The notes under the pieces: model-generated
Databases searched by the model: none
Seen by the model: only the letters and a program-made list of their open reading frames with translations
Told to the model about the DNA's origin: nothing
Assembly: GCA_029721435.1 (NCBI GenBank)
Contig: CM056583.1
Span: 87,621,620 to 87,685,619 of the forward strand
DNA: 64,000 nt
Origin: Gymnothorax reevesii
Taxonomy: Eukaryota; Chordata; Actinopteri; Anguilliformes; Muraenidae
Reading direction: 5' to 3'
Part shown: piece by piece, positions 44,705-57,010 of the stretch
Layout: the number at the start of each line of letters is the position of its first letter
How positions within the stretch are numbered: the stretch's first letter is position 1
Program-made: the position numbers and the translations under genes

Positions 44705-45023
44705 TACACTAGATGGCCAAAAATGTCAAAACATTTTGGTCTTCTTGATAATATCTGCGGAGGTGGGTGACTGGCCTTCACAGAGCCGTGATCCATGTCA
44801 TTGAAAACCTTCTGGTTCAAACGAACTCTTCCGATCAAAGCTCAGCCTCCCCAGTGCTGTCGTGATGCGGCTGCGCTGTAAAATTCAGTGGAAATACTTC
44901 CCAGACGAATGGAGACCAAGTGAAGGAGGCTACTCCATATTACCGCTATGATTATGCGTTTTGATCTCATGATTAAGTATGCTGGATGAGCTGGTGTCTG
45001 CATACTTTTGGCCATATCACATA
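44705..45023. mobile_element. Tc1-like remnant with TGGCCAAAA ends
   Basis: Ends TACACTAGATGGCCAAAA and ACTTTTGGCCATATCACATA are inverted. The interior keeps only the last part of a transposase-like sequence (CTTCCCAGACGAATGGAGAC, then GAGGCTACTCCATATTACCG). Lies just 3' of SNX24. Confidence 0.7.
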
Positions 45024-48000
45024 CATCTGTATATAATAACAGGGGAGCTGAGTACATTTTGAATGAAAACCTACTTCGTAAAATTTTTTTCCAAAATCTG
45101 ATTTGTCATACAGTTAGGTGGGCTTTTTAAGTATCATGCAGTACATTCAGTACAAAGTTGGAGCGAAAGGGAAACCGAACAAGCTACTCGCTGAAAATTA
45201 CGCTCAATACATTTTTTGTAATCAAAGGGACTTATTTAAGTTTGTGTAACTAAAACTTTAATGCTGTTTCGCACACCTTCCCTCCTAGACCTCCTCTGGT
45301 GATCACAGTAGCTTCTGACTAGTTAAGAATATCCAGTAGCTATATGCAGTAACTACGCACTCGTCTTTTTTTAGTTTGTAGTGGTTAGCTAAGATCATTA
45401 TTTAATATTTATATGTATATTAGAACCTTCATGAATTTAATCAGAACATTAGACTGATCATGGAGGCATTCACATTAAGTTGTCATGATTAATTTCTGCT
45501 GTCTTTGAGTTCTTAACTGTTTTCATTCGGTCATTAAATGCAAATGCTGCTGTTTGAAAGCGTTCCCTCTGCCTCAGTGGTTATATGTTAGAGTACTGAT
45601 CTGAGATACAGATTAAGCTGCCTGGATTGCTTTATAACTAACTGGGAGCTCTAATGCCAGTCAGTTGCAGAAAAATTCCATAGTGAGCAGCCTATGGGAT
45701 TCAAAAACGCTAATTTAAGAAATATGCTGAGTAATTATGTTGGCATACTATATCCTTCATCAATCATTAATGTGAATTCTTGCAATATTCGCAATACATT
45801 TAACTACTTTCAATGTAGTGTCTTTCACCCTCCTCTATGGAGAATCGTGTATTTTATTCAGGGTCATGAAAGGTTTGGTAGTTGGTGTAATTTCCGTTCA
45901 ATATGCAGTTGAAGCTTGTAAATACGAAAACTAAATGCTAGGGTTGACGAGATGCACTATGTAAAGTGAAATGGAATCATTGCTGCGTCTTTCCCGAGAA
46001 CTTTTCAGATTTTGATTTTTTTTTTTTTTTAAATTAACAAACACACTTTTGGATATGATCATGACAGTGGAAAAACATCAGTTTGCTCTCTAACATCGCA
46101 TTCATTTTCCCCCCATTTCAATCTGGTAAAGATTAAAGCTAGACCAACTAAAAAAAAAAAGAAAATGTATCACTGCCCAAATATACATGTTGTGCTGTAT
46201 TTTTTAATATTGACAAAATAATGACTAGTCCTCAGGTGTCAGTCAGCTTTCCTTGGAATGTGTGTTCTCTTCCAGTAATGATATAGTCCTTTAGTTTGTA
46301 TCCACACCGGCTGCAGTGTGTCATGAACACAATGCCAAAAATGCCCCTGGGAACTTCAAATTAATCGTTAAAATTGATGTCATATTTCAAAAGTGACTTT
46401 GTTCTGAGGCATCCACCCAAGTTTGAATGGGGGGGAAAAAAAATAACATTTATTGGGAGAGGGCTGAACCAATGAAATTTGGTGGATTAATCAAGTACAG
46501 TGTGACATCACCTTGGGAGGGTTCACAAACAATTTGAATCCAACCAGTGGAATTGAATAATCTTAAAATTTGTAAATCTACTGAGGCAAAAGTAGTTAAC
46601 ACCTCATACTTTGTGTATGGATACAGTATCCCCCACAGTGCAAAAAAAGATGAAATTGAATCGATCATTTAAGTTCCCGGGGACTTCAGTGTGATCCTGT
46701 CCTGCTCTAGTGTTTCACTTCCTGTTCCTTCATTATACTTGTTCTCTTTGGGAAGAAACTGTAGCACAAAGAGGTTTCCCTATAAAAATAATGAGATAAA
46801 AATGAAATATCAATCAACCAGAAGCTCCAGAGCTTGATGCTTGCTTCTAAACATTTGTTTGTCCATAACTTCAGCTGGAGAAATGATGGCAGCTCATGAT
46901 CTCTTATTCACAAATTTCACTTCAGCTGCTGATGTTTTTGGGCTAGTGGTCAGTTTTCATTGGCTGCTCCGCGGCGCAGATTAAGGAAGTACGCTCGGTG
47001 TTATGTTCACTTTTATGTTGCTGAACTGACTGTTTTGTAAATGCCAATAGAACAGACAGCAGAAAGTGGCCTGAAAATCTTCAACATCAAGCAGCCATGA
47101 TGTGGAAGTGATGTATGAGTTTGCATAGCAGGCCTAAACAGAAGAGTGTTAAATTACTAAAAAGGAGTAATTTGGCACGAAACAGATGCTGGCTGCGTTC
47201 CTTTTGGCACTGCCATTTTGGTAGGCAGGATTGGAGGGTTTTCAAAGAACCATTCAAGGATATAATCTGCTGTGTTTTTGAATTACACTCCGAAATCAAT
47301 AAAAATGAAGATGTTTATGGTGGCCACATGTTATTAAAACGAATAATGCTTTTAGTCCGTTTAGCAATTTATTTTTATGTGGTCTGTTTTTGAAACACTA
47401 TGTACTGTTATTTTCTCTAATGCATTAATCTTATGAAGGCAAGTTTCAGATTTGAAATGATGTAATTCAGCTGTTTAACATTTGTTGATTGTCATTTGTG
47501 ATCAGATTTGTTGCTGAAATTTTTCTGTCTTTTTTTTTTTTTTCTTTCCAAATTGCACAGTAATTTCTCAACACATTTGCACATGGTCTGTTGAAGTTAC
47601 AGCAGGTATTCAATATTAAAGGGACTATTGAAATGAGATACCAAACTGTTTTAGCTTTGATCCTGTTTTTCCCCTCCAGTCAATAAGTCGATGGGTGAGA
47701 GCTGTCATTTTGATCATGTGCTATAAAATCATCAAGATATGATCTTGCGTTAAAGGCTTGGAGGTGATTATAAGACATTAGCATAAAAATGTGATGGGCG
47801 AAGAAGTATGCAATGTTTAGACTGTCTTCAAAGCATGAACAGAGCACTGAAATGAATTGTAATTACTCACGTATGTGGGCAGTTGTATCTTTCTTTAAGG
47901 TCCGTGTCAATAAGAGTGGAGAACAACAGAAATAAAAGGTGGAAGTTAACAATGAGCATTGAACCTCATGCTCCTGACATTTTTTTTCCCTTTGGATCAT

Positions 48001-48555
48001 GTTTCATTTACCATTACAAAAATGAATTAAAGTACGAATACCGTTCTGTCGAGTTCAAGTGTCGGTGCTTTCTTTATTCAATATTGCATCTGGTTTGGAG
48101 TGCAAGGATATGAAATCAAGGTCTTCAAGCTTCACCAGTGTCAATACTTTGGAAAGATGAGTGATTATTTATAGATCAGAAGAATTCAATTGGCATTGAA
48201 TTTGTCCAAGCATTTGAAACACAAACCAAGGGTTAGCGTCCATTCCTGAGGTGCATCTTAGTTTTTAACAGGAGCCAAAATGTTGGAATTCCAGGCACTC
48301 AGGATTAGATCAAGAAGAAGCAAGAATAATTAAAAGCCTTTATTGTAATGTAGCTAAACAGTTAAAAAAAGTGACATTTTGACTTGTGCGATGTTCATCA
48401 GGGCATATAATTTTGAGGGTCAATCTAAAATGCCCAGAAAAATCATTTTTAATTGATCTCATCCTAGCGAATGTTCATCTACTGCTATTTTTCCTAATAT
48501 TAAACAGTGACTATTATTGCTGCAGTTGGTTTTCGTTTTGGTGTTAGTTTTGCAG
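45024..48555. other. Intergenic, AT-rich, nothing assigned
   Basis: Only short homopolymers and chance frames. No splice-bounded exon or repeat terminus recognised. Confidence 0.4.
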
Positions 48556-48559
48556 AAAT

Positions 48560-49290
48560 ACAAAATCCCTAAAACTAAGCCATCATTATGCCAAATATGA
48601 AACTTTTTTTGGAATGGGTTTGATCTCTCATGCCTTTTACCGGGAGCAAATTAACCTTATTGATCATGTTGAAAGTGCTTGGAAATTCTTTCAATGTGAT
48701 TTTTCTGAAATTTTTGATAAATGTAACCCTCTTAAAAAGTACAGGGTCAAAGGCCATGAAAAAGCAAGGTTCACTGCAGGTTTATCCTGGCTACTGCATG
48801 AGAGTGATGTGGCTTTGACCAAAGCAAATGGTTCTAGGCTTGATTCAGACGGGCAGCTTGTTAAACAGCTGCACAATGCTTGTACTGCTGCGATTAATAA
48901 AAGGTAAAGCAGTATTTTCTTAATGCAGCTTCAAAAAATCGAAAAAATCTGAGGTTGTTTTGGAAGAGTATTAAATCTTTTCCCAAAAATAAAAATTGTA
49001 TTAAGCCTCCCCTGGCATTGTGAAGGACTCTCATTATGTCTCTGACAAAGCCATAATGTTTATTGGTTCAGTGAGCGCCTCATTGCCTCTGGCTCCGTGT
49101 TTGACACGGTTAACCATCTATGAGTGAATCTTCTGTTTGCACTGACAGTGCCATAAGTCAGTCTTTTAGTTTTACGCAAAAAGCTAGTTGCTTTATGCTG
49201 CTCACAAGGGAGATGAAAATATGAGGCAGGGATGCTGATATTGCATGGAAAGCTGATGGAGAGGGTGTCTGAAATTTAGTATCTGGGCCG
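48560..49290 (+). mobile_element. LINE pre-RT fragment
   Basis: The open frame 48614-48907 encodes the linker between endonuclease and RT (YREQINLIDHVESAWKFFQC ... FSEIFDKCNPLKKYRVKGHE ... LHNACTAAINKR). It continues in shifted frames (FPKNKNCIKPPLAL, IMFIGSVSASLPLAP) to about 49290. No RT catalytic motif is present. Confidence 0.75.
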
Positions 49291-49347
49291 AAGACTTGAT
49301 GACAATTATTGATGGAGGATTCACATCAAACACCCGAAAACCAAGTA

Positions 49348-50172
49348 CAACCCCAATTCCGAAATAGTTGGGACAAAGTGTAAATTGTGAGTAAAATCAA
49401 AATACAATGACTTTTAGATCACGAGCCAATATTATATTTACAATAGAACATAGAAAACATTTAAAATGTTGAAACTGAGACATTTTACATTTTTATCCAC
49501 AAAATGAGCTTATGTCAAATTCTCTGGCTGCAACAGGTCTCAAAACAGTTGGGACACAGGCAAAAAAAAAAAGGTCTGAAAAGGTAATTACTATATAAGA
49601 GAATCAGCTGAAAGAACATTTAGCAAGTAATTACATTAACTGGCATCTGATGTGTAACATGATGGGCTATAAAAGGGAAGTCTTAGAGAGGCTGAGTCTC
49701 TCAGAAGTAAAGATGGCCAAAGGTTCTCCAACCTGTGAAGGCTTGTGTAAAACAATTGTGGAATACTTTAAAAACAATGTTCCTCAATGTCACATTGCAA
49801 AGGCTTTGAAGGTTTGAAATCTCTGTGCGTAAGGGACTAGGCCGAAGACCTTTAATGGATGCCCGTGATCTTCGGGCCCTCAGACCCCACTGCATCACTC
49901 ACCAGCATGATTCTGTCATTAACATTACTAAATGGGCCCAGGAATACTTCAAGAAACCACTGTCTGTAAACACAGTCCGCTGTGCCATCCACAGATGCCA
50001 CTTAAAACTCTATCATGCAAAATGGAAGCCATTGTTGAGCATGATCCAGAAGCGTCACCGTGTTCTGTGGGTCAAGGCTCATTTAAAATGGACTGTAGCA
50101 AAGTGTCTTCTGTTCAGACGAGTCCAAACTTGACATTCCTGTTGGAAATCATGCGCATCATGTCCTCAGGGC
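49348..50172 (+). mobile_element. Tc1-like transposon, 3' half displaced by an LTR element
   Basis: Starts after TA with CAACCCCAATTCCGAAATAG, the end of a known fish Tc1-type family. The 49825-50133 frame encodes the second half of its DNA-binding region (RRPLMDARDLRALRPHCITH, NTVRCAIHRCHLKLYHAKWK, KRHRVLWVKAHLKWT). The element stops at 50172, exactly where an LTR begins. Not seen to resume after 52020. Confidence 0.8.
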
Positions 50173-50652
50173 TGTTATGGCCCCAATTTGTTATGACATT
50201 TACGACAGCAAGGGATGACAAACAAAATTTTAAAAATCAAACAGATTTAATTAAACAAAGACCAACACTAACCTACAATTTATACTACTGACCAAGATTG
50301 ACTATATACAAGGAAAAAAATATTTACAGTCCCTTGAGATGGGGTTGCTTGGTGATGTTCCGGGTGAGGAAAATGCTCCAACACAGGCAAAAATCCCCTA
50401 AAAGTTTGAAAAGAGTGACTGGTCTGGTCAAATGTATCCTTCTCCTCGCAATTTCTCCTATTACTTTACTCTCTCAATTTCTCTCCTTATATACTCCTTT
50501 GCAGCCCCCTCCTCCCACATTTGGACTTTATTTTTTCTCCTCTGGGACCTTACCCTCTCAGACATGCCCAGGACGTGCCCAAACCTAGCTCCAGACTGGG
50601 CTTAACAAAAAAAAAAGGTCAATACTGCCATCTAGTGGCTTCTTTCCATACA
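50173..50652 (-). repeat. Ty3/Gypsy LTR attached to a pol fragment
   Basis: Same family as the solo LTR at 38801-39273, minus-oriented, starting TGTATGGAAAG at 50652 and ending GGGGCCATAACA at 50173. The LTR directly abuts RNase H coding sequence, so the rest of RNase H and any polypurine tract are missing. Confidence 0.8.
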
Positions 50653-52020
50653 TTTCCAACTTCCTGGAGAAGTATGCCACAGGATGCTCAATGTCATCAG
50701 AATCACTTCTCTGTAGGAGCACAGATCCACAAGCTTGGTCGCTAGCAGCGACTACAATGGAGAACGGTTTGTTGAAGTCAGGAGATTTGAGCACGGGGAA
50801 GTGACACAGCAGAGACTTCAGGCGATGGAAGGCTTTTGGCATGCTTCATCCCAAGTTATCTTTACGTCTTTCTTCAGTTGATTTGTGAGACTGAGAGCAA
50901 TCTCAGCAAAGTTCTTGCAGAACTTGCGGTAGTACCCGATCATTCCAAGGAAGTGGTGCAAAGCTTGTTTGTTGTCAGGAACTGGAAAGTCCATGATGGC
51001 TTGGACTTTAGCATTTATGGGTGCCACCTTACCCTGGCCTATGACAAAGCCAAGAGACGTGATAGTAGCACAACCAAAGTCACTCTAGTTCAGGTTAACA
51101 GTCAGGTTAGCCTGGGTCAGGAGCTGGAACAACATCTCTACATCTTTCTGGTGTTCTTCCCAGGAGTCACTCCATGTGATCAGGTCGTCGATGTACGCAC
51201 CCGTGTGTGGCAATCCAGCAATTGTAGACTGTATCATCCTTTGGAACGTGGCTGGGGAATTTTTCATGCCAAAGGGTAGGACTTCATACTGGTACAACCC
51301 AGATGGTGTGGCGAAAGCAGAGATGTTCTTGGCCCTCTCAGTTAACGGCACACACTAATAACCCATTAATAAATCAATCTTGGTCAGAAACTTTGCCTGC
51401 CCTACGCTATCGATACAATCATCAATCCTAGGTATTGGAAACACAGCAGTTCTAGTTACAGCATTGACTTTGTGATAATCTGTACAGAATCTAGTACTTC
51501 CATCAGGTTTTGGAACTAGCACACAGGGTGAACTCCAATCTGAGTTAGAGGGTCTGATACAATGATGTTCTAACATGCACTCAACCACTTTCTCAGCAAT
51601 CTTTCTCTTTTCAGGATTCATCTGGTACGGATGCTGTTTTATTGGTTTGGCATCACCAACATCTACATCATAAGAGGCTATAGAAACTCTCTTTGGAACA
51701 TCAGGAAATAGATGTTTATATTTCTTGATCAACCTCTCATACTGATCTTTCTGTGAGGGTTGAAAGTGCTGGAGTTCAGATAAAGATTTTGCAACACTTC
51801 AGAATTTGACAATTTACATGAAAGAACTTCAGCTTTAATTCTAGGTTCATCATCTTGAAATGCCCCCTCATCTTCACAAGTCTCAGCCATAGGAGGAACT
51901 GAAGTGACAGCTGCAACCCTAGCATTCCTATCATGATAAGGCTTCAACATGTTAATGTAACACAACTGTTTTGGCTTTCTCCTATCTGGAGTCTTCACAA
52001 TGTAATTGGCACCTAGATCT
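50653..52020 (-). pseudogene. Ty3/Gypsy pol: integrase end, RT, partial RNase H (Gmr1-like order)
   Basis: Reading the minus strand 5' to 3': an integrase C-terminal-like motif (TPDRRKPKQLCYINMLKPYH near 51985-51940), a linker with SNSEVLQNL, then RT from about 51732 (SSPCVLVPKPDGSTRFCTDY; FGMKNSPATFQRMIQ; catalytic YIDDL near 51190), the thumb (HHFLGMIGYYRKFCKNF) and the start of RNase H (VVAASDQACGSVLLQ, HPVAYFSRKLE). Frameshifts and stops break it into at least four frames. The integrase motif upstream of RT matches the unusual order of Gmr1-type elements. Confidence 0.75.
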
Positions 52021-52377
52021 CATACGGGAAAGTGACGAGTGGCTGCTCGTTTTGTGTGGCACCCATTAACATGTCATGGAGTAATACTGATGAAAGTACA
52101 GTGAAGAGTGATCTCTGCAGACTGTATTTTACCAATTACCCTCATGGTGCTCTGATCGAGGCGGGGGGGACTAATCCATGTCCCCACTAGCTCGCATTCC
52201 CACGATGGAGGGGTGCCCATCAGTGTTGTGACAGCTGGAGGTTCGAGTCTGGTTGGCCTCCACCGCTCCCTGCGCTGTTGCAACCCGTTTTTTAGGAGGT
52301 GATCTTAAAATCGGACCACTTTTTTCAACCTACATGTAAAGCATTTGGATTGTCAGTTATGTCTGCAATATAAATTT

Positions 52378-52399
52378 TAAATAAATAAATAAATAAATA
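52378..52399 (+). repeat. (AAAT)n microsatellite
   Basis: AAATAAATAAATAAATAAAT run. Possibly a retroposon tail, but no body was recognised beside it. Confidence 0.8.
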
Positions 52400-52823
52400 T
52401 GAATTTATTAAGGCCGATGTTATTCGCACTTTTACGTGTGGCCAATGCTAAATCTGTTCTTGACCACACTTGAAAGTGCGCAAGTTGACGACCATCCCAG
52501 TGCCGCTTAGAATAATTTTGGCCAAGAAAAAATTTTAGCTTTGGAATAAGTGTGGGTAATGGAGAAATGTGCGTCTTGGCCACAATAATAAGCGCGTCTA
52601 ACAAGAATTTTGGTCATTTAAGTGCGTCCAAACACAAAAATTAAGTGTGAATAGTCACTTCCATTTATTAATGAATTAAATAAAACCTCTGCTGCACTCC
52701 GGTTTTCCACCCCAATGGTGTTACTACTGCAGCAGCAATAGTTCTCCAAACTGCAGCCGACTGGGCTCCCTTTATGCCACTCTTAAGACTTCCAAATAAA
52801 ATTATTTTGTTTTTCTCCATCTA

Positions 52824-53365
52824 TCGTCGGCCTGCTGATAAAACCTCGTATCTTCGAAATGATTAACTGTACAGGAGAGCAAAAAAATAAAATGTAAATT
52901 TAAAGTTTAATTTTGCATGCAAGAATGCAGTTGAGCTGTGTTCAAGTAGGATGACTATTTTTCCTCCAAGAATGTATCCAATCAATGAAATTTTGTATTT
53001 TGCAATGTTTATGCTGTTATCGTGGACATAGAAGTTTTTGTTTCTCATCAAACTGTAGATACGAGGTTTATCAGCAGCCCGACGATATTTCCTCCTCAGT
53101 TAGGTTCTTTCTTCTTTGCAGTCTTTCGAGAGTCCATGTCGAAAAGTGGGCAGGACAATGCCTCCCGGAGCAAGAATTTTTAGGGGCGTGTCACGTAAAT
53201 TACGATGGTTTCTGCCGCCAGATTTATCAACGCCACGGCAGTTCTACACCGAAATCAGCAACGTACACACTTTTAGTAAATCAGACGCGACACCTGGCGA
53301 ACGATGATATTTACACCAGAATCTACACCAGATCCTACGCAAGTTTGATAAATGAGGGCCATTGT
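52824..53365. mobile_element. Probable PIF/Harbinger-type terminal fragment
   Basis: The right end GATAAATGAGGGCC (53350-53363) resembles the TTTATCAAA/GGGCC ends of Harbinger elements. Near 53140 the minus strand has a short frame (MDSRKTAKKKEPN) of the basic type that begins their Myb-like protein. A 30-bp inverted pair (52824-52853 with 53053-53082; CTGCTGATAAAACCTCGTAT) lies inside. The left terminus is not identified. Confidence 0.4.
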
Positions 53366-53495
53366 GACTAGTAAAAATGTCATTATGGATATCCACAGTT
53401 CGTATTTTGACTAGTAAAAATGTAATTTCAGATATCTACAATTAGAATTAAGACTAACAGCAATGCAATTGCAGATATCTATAAAAGTATTGTTG
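53366..53495 (+). repeat. 43-bp minisatellite, about 3 diverged copies
   Basis: Units start GACTAGTAAAAATG at 53366, GACTAGTAAAAATG at 53409 and GACTAACAGCAATG at 53452. Each is followed by a GATATC-containing segment. Confidence 0.75.
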
Positions 53496-53599
53496 ATATC
53501 TGTTGATATCTGATGAGTAGACAGAACTAGTTTTTCATTTTGGATATCTGAAATGGAAATTATAACTAGTGACAAATGGATTGAATGGATTTTTGTCCG

Positions 53600-55150
53600 G
53601 ACCACTTACTTCAGCGCCCCAAGTGGTAGTGACCAATGGTTGATGCAGTGGTCCGTGTCAGTGACCATGGTTCAGACCACTACCTTTTGAGCCTGTAGTG
53701 GTGGTGACCAGTGGTCCATGCTCAGCGACCACGGTTCATAGACAGACAACTGAATTGGCTACAATTGGCTGCTGCTGTCACTTGGGTGAATGTCACACAG
53801 GATATGGCTCTCTGTGCTGGCAAACATCACCAGCACCACCTTCCCATGACCGGGACCTTCAACAAGGGTTTCTTTCCTTGTGCGCGAACAGAGAAGGAGC
53901 CCCACCTTCTCTGTTCCCTCAACTGGAAAAGCGTGATGGATGCTACGTAACACAGAGCAGTAACTCAAGAAAACACTTAACAAGAGAAGACACTTAACAC
54001 CACAGCAATATCATGCCACCATGTTTTAGATTATGCTGTTAAAGAACAGTGAATGCACATCCAACTTTTTGGAGAAGTGATCCAGCTTTTGTGGTCAAAT
54101 GCATAAAGCCCAAACAAGAGGATGCACATTTGTATTTTTAAATGATGGATATAATATTGAAACTTTGTTTTGCAAAGTATGTCTTAAAGGAGTCCTTACC
54201 TACAGAAGACGTGTGGGCGTATGACTAGGTGCTTGAATGACTGCAAGCATGTTGAAGACCTGTAGCCAGCTAGTTAGTCATCTGTGCGGACACTTCATGG
54301 GCTAGGATAAATACTTGGTTGGAATCCGAAATTGTGACTGCAAAACCGCAGTTACTCACTTTCTGCCTGTTTATACATGTGTGCATAGGCTAGCTATTAT
54401 TCACCCTCTATTAACCAGCGTAGCATTTCTGCTACATGAAGAAAAAGGGTTAAAAGCCTCGACACCCTGTTGGTTTTGTTTCTTTTTGCCAAATAAATAT
54501 TTGAAAATAACTTGAAATATATGTGACCATAATTTTTTCATTAACATTATTACCCAATGTAGCAGATTTGCTACAATTTGGAAAGGTGGGCCAAAAGTTT
54601 CAATTTTTTTTCTACTGTTTTTCAAATAATGGCCCAAAATAAACATTTTTACATAGGGAAATAATTTTAACACAATTGGATTAATAGGTTAATAGAGGGT
54701 TAATGAGAGCAAAATGACACCACATTATACAGTGGCTTACATTATCAGATGAGTGACCTTTAACGAGGCAGTTTGAGGTTTGAAGTAAAATAAAAAAGGC
54801 TTTAGTGTAAACCAGTACAAACCATTGTGTTTCTAAATTATTTTATGAATAAAAGCAGAATTTAAGGGCTTTTCTCACACTCACTCAAAATTCAAATTAC
54901 CAAATATCATCCAAGAGGAACAATTAGGTTCTGTAAAAAGGAGCAATATATCTAGTGTCAGCTCAAAATCAGCTTCCATCATTCATACATCACAGAAAAG
55001 TTAACCTTGAATTAAAAAAGGGGTAAATAAAAGTTAGACTTGACTGAAAATGTCTGGAACTGGCATTGCAGGGGGGTATAGGTTAAGATTCTGGGATTAA
55101 TTTCTTTACAGCTTTTCTGATGAGAAGTCACTTTATCTCATCTTTAATTA
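53600..55150. other. Intergenic, mostly unassigned
   Basis: A short diverged repeat (AGTGGTCCGTGTCAGTGACC at 53649 and AGTGGTCCATGCTCAGCGAC at 53712) is visible. The rest shows no exon or repeat terminus. Confidence 0.4.
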
Positions 55151-55153
55151 CAG

Positions 55154-55383
55154 GCTCTAAAGGCGCTCAGAGATATTTCGAGGTCTGGGGGTGGAGTCAC
55201 TGGGCTGGGCTCCGTTGCTCACACTGCCACCACCCAGAGCCCCAGACTGTGGTCAAGGAAGGCCTTCCGGGCTCCTCTCCTGGGCCCTGAGGACCTGCCC
55301 ATCCCCGATCCTGCAGGTGCATACAGCCGGTTTGGATCCAGAGGGCGCCTGGTGGCCCAGTCCATCCCTGTTTGCTGCCTAGT
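55154..55383 (+). CDS. Unassigned exon-like GC-rich block
   Basis: A strong acceptor (TTAATTACAG at 55144-55153) opens a block of clearly higher GC than its surroundings. Two frames stay open. One gives ALKALRDISRSGGG ... LPIPDPAGAYSRFGSRGRL and stops near 55500. The other ends with a TAG at 55380. A CAG|GTGCAT donor-like site at 55315 would make it a 162-bp internal exon. No family is recognised and no partner exon was found, so it may be a terminal exon of an unidentified gene, or chance. Confidence 0.3.
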
Positions 55384-56121
55384 CCTGAACTTGTACTGGC
55401 TCTACCTGGTTTCTGTTCTGAATTGTGACAAATGTGACACTGTATTTACAATGAAAGGGTCTAATATCATTTGCGATCTTGATATTCATGACGTGGAGTA
55501 GCCAAGAGCAACAAACAGTGAAATTCCGTGATGATAAACATTCAAGAACTGTAGCTGAAACTCATATCGAGAGTCTGAATTATATCAGATGTTTGCAGTC
55601 TTTTGGTGTAACTCTCTTTATGTAGGAACTCTATTAGCACCTTTTGACTGTATTTGGGAGCACTCTCTCCAGCAGAATGAAATCACACTCAAAACATCAA
55701 AAAATCAAAAATAATTTTATTACCAAAGACACATATTTCCAAAACAATTGAGAAAATAAACTCTTTTTACACTTCTATTTTTCACCTCAGTTGACTTTAA
55801 TTCTACTTATACAGTGCTTTTCATTGGACTGTCACAAATACAGTTTGTATCATAAAAAAACGACCAACACTCAGCCCAAAAAGTGCCATTTTTTTCCGCT
55901 CACAATTATGTAAAATAATTTGAGGCCTCTCCAGGCCTACCAAAGAAAAAGACTAACGCGTACACAAAATCGTCGAAATGTACATATTATTTGTCTATTT
56001 TGGACACTAAATCATCGACTTGCCGCAAAATGAATAGATCTAGCACACTTAAAATATTTTGTGGGATTGGAACCAGTCGATCTGGTGCCGAGAAAACGAC
56101 GAGTGAGCAATCTGGACGACG

Positions 56122-56131
56122 GCGCATGCGC
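56122..56131. promoter_or_regulatory. NRF1-type palindrome GCGCATGCGC
   Basis: An exact match to the NRF1 consensus core in a local CpG cluster (56085-56150), 26 bp upstream of the ATG at 56158. NRF1 sites typically mark TATA-less promoters of housekeeping genes. Confidence 0.6.
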
Positions 56132-56157
56132 GCCACGGATTCCCCGGTTCTTTCGAA

Positions 56158-56188
56158 ATGGCAGACGCAAACCTCACTCCATCAGTTG
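56158..56188 (+). CDS. Candidate first coding exon of an unidentified gene
   Basis: ATG in a CpG-rich context (TTTCGAAATGG), ten codons MADANLTPSV plus one base, then a perfect donor GTAAGT. The following exons were not recognised inside the window. The gene would run to the right, across or beyond the minus-strand helical-repeat gene. Confidence 0.45.
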
Positions 56189-56545
56189 GTAAGTTAAATA
56201 TGACTTTTCTTGATATATAATATGATTTACGATAACACGTGAATGGGAACATGTGTCTAAAGTTTGTCTACACTGAAACCACATATCTTCAGTTCATATA
56301 TTTACTCTGAGAATGTCATGTATGTCCAAACTGTTAGAACTCTACCATAGCACGGAAGACTCGGTGCCATTTATCTTTTCAGCTCCTCTGGCCAGCTAAT
56401 TGGAATGAAGTTGGGTAAAAGCCTGATTAGAATTAGATTATATTTCAGATTGGTATGATTTGTATGAACTCATGAGTAGGAATACTCTTGCGAAGTTTAA
56501 GCTTAATCTGTTTAGTGATTTCGCAGAAAAAGACATCTTTAAATT

Positions 56546-57010
56546 TTCAAGGTCAAGGCTGTAGCGGCTATATTTTGGAACAAAACAATTTTTTATTTCC
56601 CCTTGAACAAACACAGCCTGAGTTTCGGTGGAATCCATAGAGCGGTTTCGGCGAAGAAAAAATTTTTAATATTTTCAAGGTCAAGTCCGTGCGCCACAGC
56701 CATACTGGACTTCATACTGGATTGATTTCTCTAAGCTTTAATCTACTCATCAGGCACATTTTTGCCAAGTTTCATCTTTATCTGTCTCGGGAATAAAGAC
56801 ATATTCATATTTCAAGGTCAAGGCTGTGGCGGCCATATTGGATTTTGTATTGGAACAATTTGAACGATTTTTAACCTGCTCTTGTGTCAAAACCCTCACT
56901 CAATCTGAAGAGAGGTTTTGGAGAAGACAATACTTTTGATATTTTCAATTTCAAAGCCATAGTGGCCATATTGGATTTTGGATTATAACAATCTTTAAAA
57001 CAAAAACTAT
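56546..57010 (+). repeat. Degenerate tandem repeat, about 130-bp unit x 4
   Basis: The phrase TTCAAGGTCAAGGCTGTGGC GGCCATATTGGA, in diverged form, recurs at 56546, 56674, 56811 and 56944 (spacing 128, 137 and 133 bp), each followed by an AACAATTT-like segment. Confidence 0.75.

Noticed and set aside
52074..52283. Minus-strand frame next to the Ty3/Gypsy fragment as extra retroelement coding
   Set aside because: Out of order with the integrase-like motif and no recognisable gag or protease signature.
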